Shown piece by piece: positions 60,554-64,000 of a DNA stretch of 64,000 bases (positions are counted from its first letter, which is position 1; every line of letters starts with the position of its first letter). The stretch spans positions 456,904-520,903 of the forward strand of contig JAGFBZ010002332.1 in NCBI GenBank assembly GCA_018398805.1, in the 5' to 3' direction. The DNA is from Hirundichthys speculiger. Lineage: Eukaryota > Chordata > Actinopteri > Beloniformes > Exocoetidae. The position numbers and the translations under genes were made by a program. Under the pieces are notes generated by a model, which had not been told where the DNA came from, did not search any database, and was given only the letters and a program-made list of their open reading frames with translations.

Positions 60554-60732
60554 TATACAGTGTTAAAGAATAACTTAAATATATGAATAATTAATGCTTA
60601 CACTATTAAAAGCAAGGTTCAAGTTCAAATTGACACTGTGTGATCAGTGATCGGTATCGGATCGGCCGATATTGATTTCAGCGATCGGTGATCGGCCCCA
60701 AAAACCCTGATTGGAGCACCGCTATTTATAAT

Positions 60733-61869
60733 ACATGTTCTCCTAAATCTGCTGTAGGAATAATTGGTCCAAAAACGGTTTTAAATGTTACTTAAAACAT
60801 TTCAAAAACCAATCCTTTGACACCATGTAAATATGTAGATATACTTCATTGAGAAAAGAGCCCCAAACATATTGAGCATTCAAGTGGAGATAGACCAGGA
60901 AACTTTGATATAATCCTCTTCCACTAGGCAGAGCTAGACAGCTGCTAGGAGCCTTTGGGTGGAGCTTCCAAGCTAACCAGGAAGGATCCAGGCCCAACGT
61001 GTCATCTGATGGCTGGGATGCAGTTAGTTACAGCAGTCCTGGTAGCCGCCACATGGCCGCAGTCATTCCAGCAGAGCTCAGGCTAGACCCTTGGTCCTCA
61101 TTTCATCTCATCCTTCTTCATCTGAAGTGAGGAAGGATGGACAAATTCAATCACAATGAATATGGGGTAACATTAGTTAGCATCACAGGCTAGCCGGAGC
61201 TAAGCCATGCTAAAATAGCTATCTTGAGTAATTGAGGTAAGTTGGGCATGTTTAAACACACAGCCAGACTAGTTTGATCCACCCATTGTCCAACTTTATG
61301 GATTAATCAGGGTTAGGAGGCATTAATTTCTTTTAAGATGCCATTAAACAGAGCTCCAAAAATCAGACTTGAAAACAAGTCTCTATAGAAACCTGCTAGT
61401 AAGCTGACAGAAGACTTTGTTTAGTTCTAATGATATGATCCATGCTCACTACCATCAGCACCCTCTCTTGACAAAATACCAATATCCAGAGTTGATGACA
61501 ACTGATTTTTATCTAAATGAATTCAACGATGGTCTCTTCCCACATCGGAGAAAACAAATAAATTTGTACTATTTACACTAAAATTCAAATACTGGTTGTT
61601 GCACGATACTGTGTTTCTGCATTTACTGTTGTGAACACTGAATATGTTGGCACTTCAGTGAAATCTACGCAAGAACTAACATTTTGACTTAATTGTAATA
61701 TGCTGCCCCCATCTGGGCTGGAGTGGTGTGGCTAGTTAATGTGCCTTTTAAAAAGAAGAAAAACAACTGGATTGCTTGAGCTTACCTGTGAACGCTAAAT
61801 GCATCCAGAGTATTTGCGGCTAAAGCATGCAACTGAACTTATTTATGATGCATGCCAAACCGCCATGCA
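60733..61869. other. Intergenic DNA without recognised genes
   Basis: No exon or element ends were recognised. The minus-strand frame 60788-60997 has no known domain. Confidence 0.5.
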
Positions 61870-62028
61870 CGCTCACGGCTAATTTTGAATCACCAGAACA
61901 TGCACGTGGGAGGAAACTGGAACACCCGAAGAAAACCCACACTGGTATGGAGCCCATACAAAGTCTTCATGGTGAGGCCCCAGCTGTCAAACAGGTTCAG
62001 ACTGGAATCTTATAACTGTGAGGTCGGC
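61870..62028 (+). repeat. L2-type LINE 3-prime region fragment
   Basis: GGCTAATTTTGAATCACC, CACGTGGGAGGAAACTGGAACACCC, GAAGAAAACCCACAC and, near the end, ATAACTGTGAGGTCG appear in the order known from the fish L2 3-prime region (a GTGGGAGGAAACCGGAGNACCC block, then AAACCCACGC, then GCTGTGAGG). No terminal tail or duplication was found. Strongly diverged. Confidence 0.65.
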
Positions 62029-62984
62029 TCCATCCTCAGTTCCATCAGCAATTAAAACATGATTCATATTTTGCAGAATTTAACAGAAATTCAGGCACTG
62101 AAAGAAAAAATCTGATGTTCAGATGTAAAACTCAAGCTGCTACAACATTTTATTTCACCTTGCAACATGAAGGGCATGCATCACCTCCCCTGCGGTCACT
62201 GAAAAGTGAGTCATGTTTTTCTTGAGATATTGGGATTAGTGTAGTTTATCTTCATAACAGCAGTTACAGTATATAGATTAGATTATAGGGAGCATGTTGG
62301 AGAAGTTCCAGTTTATTAGCCAGTCAGTTTTTCTGCTGCTGTCCAGATAATGGTGACATAATGTGGCGTCATGGGATTCTCTTGACCAACAAATATACTT
62401 CAGATAGAGCTACAGTTACCTGAGGAGTCTTCCATAAAAACATGTTTGAATTCATGCCACGGCTGAAAACTCCCCTGGGAAAAAAAACTGTTCAAATGAT
62501 CTTTTAAGGTGTATAAAATGTCACAAACATTTTATTGAGGTCCTAAGAAACCGTCAAGCTGTTGGAAGAAGGTCATGTGTACACCTTTACAGAGCTCATC
62601 TTGTGGTTTTGGAAGGTTTCTCTTCTTTTTTGACATATAACTGCTCTCAACGTGTAAAAATATCTCCAGACTTACAAGAGTCAAGTTGAGAAGCGTTATT
62701 TTCTCACGCAGAAGATGCCGCCCCTAAACAGCTCAAAACACTGTGATTCTGTATAATTGCGTCTGCATAATCTTTGCCTGACTGGTAAGTTTCATTCAGA
62801 CAACACAAACAATGACCAGCTCCCTCCAATTTCACAAGATTTAACCAAACAGAACAGACTGGGGATTTGAAATGGAAGCCTTAAAGAGACAGAAGCCAAA
62901 ACAGAGCATCTCCGACGGCCTTTAAGAGCTGCTTTTGCATGGTCTGAATAATATAATTATAGAAAAGCATTTGGAGAGCACAGA
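62029..62984. other. Intergenic DNA without recognised genes
   Basis: Nothing coding or repetitive was recognised apart from short A and T runs. Confidence 0.5.
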
Positions 62985-63389
62985 CCTCCGCCAATTAAGC
63001 ACAACAATTCCTCCATATAGCGATTTACAGATTGCGATAAAATCCGCCTTCTAGATCAGATCCGGATCAGCTTTTAAAATTTGATAGAGGTTCTCTTTTT
63101 CAATCCCTGTGTCAAATTTTATGAGTTTTGGGCAATAATTAACGGAGATATTGAGAAACAACATTTTTGGCCCCATTGACCACAATGTTATCGAAAATTT
63201 GAAAGTGATCCAGAATCTAGGATTTCTTCTGGATCACAGCCAAAATGAAATCAGTTCTTCCTTTTCACATTTTCGACAACTCCTGAAAATTTCATCAAAA
63301 TCCATCCATAATTTTTTGAGTTATCTTGAACACAGACAGACAGACAAACAAACAAGCAGCAAGCAAAAACATAACCTTCTTGGCGGAGG
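62985..63389. repeat. Dispersed repeat bounded by CCTCCGCCAA / TTGGCGGAGG
   Basis: CCTCCGCCAA at 62985-62994 and its exact reverse complement at 63380-63389 bound a 405-bp unit. The interior has ATTTCATCAAAATCCATCC, TTTTGAGTTATCTTG and ACAGACAGACAGACAAACAAAC, words that recur together in a common repeat of fish and invertebrates. The class (MITE or retroposon) is uncertain. Confidence 0.6.
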
Positions 63390-64000
63390 TAATAACGTAA
63401 CAGGATACTTAAATAAACACAACAGGGGTTCTTTCAATCCTGCATTATTGATATCATTGTCTACTTGAAATAATTTCTGTTTGGGCATTAACACGTTTGT
63501 TGGAGCACCACTGCCACCCACTGAACAGTCAAAAAGTGAAACGCAAATTGTCCAACGTCTTATTGGGTCACCAGCTTCAAAGTGCAAGAATCAAGATGTA
63601 TGCCACACTTTTTTTTTTTTTTTGGAGGAAGTCAAAACCTCTTAAGGGAACCATCAATACATTAACAGCCGCTGGAAGTCCATCCCGTCGTCGCTGAAGG
63701 CTTTAGACTCTTTGATCGTTGACTTTCAGCGTGGACAGAGCCTCGTAAATAACGAGGAAGAAACCGGGCAGGTATGAATGCATAACTTATGGCCTTGTCC
63801 TCACCTCAATCATCTTTACCTCCAATCATTTTTACACACTCTGTCCTCCCCCTCCCCCTCCTCCTCCACCCCCCCTCCTCCTCCTCCTCCCTCCCTTCAG
63901 CTCTTTTTCTCTGTCTTCCAGCTATCAGCCCGTGACGCAATCCTGTTGCCATGTCGTTGTCATTCAGCATAGCAGAATTAGCTCCAGCGGCCCCCACCAC
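63390..64000. other. Window end: pyrimidine tract and possible splice acceptor
   Basis: After a T run (about 63611-63623), the plus strand at 63835-63920 is almost purely C and T. It ends in TTCCAG, a textbook splice acceptor, near 63917-63922. The next 78 bases, to the end of the window, are open in one frame starting YQPVTQSCCHVVV. The exon, if real, continues outside the window. I do not recognise the peptide. Confidence 0.3.

Larger units (their letters stand above)
59231..60724 (+). mobile_element. hAT transposon with THAP-like exon and partial transposase
   Basis: The left end TAGGGGTGCTCCGATCGATC and, reverse-complemented, right end TAGCGGTGCTCCAATCAGGG are terminal inverted repeats, and an exact 8-bp duplication TTTATAAT flanks them (59223-59230 and 60725-60732). 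Subterminal CGATCGG/GATCGGCCGAT palindromes are repeated on both sides. Two coding remnants survive in plus orientation: a THAP-like first exon and the start of the transposase. The rest of the catalytic domain and the dimerisation domain are deleted, leaving 1494 bp of an element that should be several kb. Confidence 0.85.

Noticed and set aside
1..64000. tRNA, rRNA, CRISPR arrays, operons or phage-type systems
   Set aside because: None seen. Repeats are of eukaryotic transposon and microsatellite types, and no regularly spaced direct repeats with unique spacers occur.

Overview
The window looks like an intergenic or intronic stretch of a teleost fish chromosome. It is AT-rich and I could not find one host coding exon that I would defend. 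Almost everything identifiable is transposable-element DNA of families typical of fish: hAT-type DNA transposons with 8-bp target duplications, Tc1/mariner elements and MITEs with TA duplications, an element ending in TTAA, a Myb/SANT-carrying DNA element, and non-LTR retrotransposon pieces including L2-type tails and a minus-strand LINE with a recognisable reverse-transcriptase motif. There is also one solo LTR. No rRNA, tRNA, CRISPR array or bacterial-type gene was seen.

Layout. 1-5338 is unique-looking DNA with one GC-rich block (4540-4860). 5339-6082 is the Myb/SANT element. 6083-13900 is quiet. 13919-19838 is dense: a decayed Tc1 copy, an L2 tail, a MITE, a LINE inserted in a TTAA-flanked element, and a hAT element containing a 246-bp tandem repeat. 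22185-24199 is a three-layer nest (solo LTR in hAT in a LINE fragment) followed by an L2 tail. 27168-30620 holds a BED-finger hAT remnant, another hAT, and a Tc1 copy split by a short hAT. 33179-34383 and 37250-38490 are two Tc1-like elements with terminal repeats and disabled transposase genes. 40480-44850 has a Tc1 fragment, an LTR-like remnant, two hAT elements and a 57-bp L2 stub. 47568-53484 has three more hAT elements (one carrying a LINE fragment) and a second copy of the MITE. 53487-59222 is mostly unique. 59231-60724 is a hAT element that still shows a THAP-like first exon and the start of a hAT transposase. 61870-63389 has L2-type and other dispersed repeats, and the window ends in a long pyrimidine tract.

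The genes do not form a pathway. All coding signals are transposase or reverse-transcriptase relics, most carrying stops, frameshifts or deletions. Insertions with exact or near-exact target duplications (22193, 18186, 47568, 59231, 44794, 22366 and others) give an internally consistent relative chronology, and they are the best supported observations here. Family names rest on motif recognition from memory, since no database search was possible.
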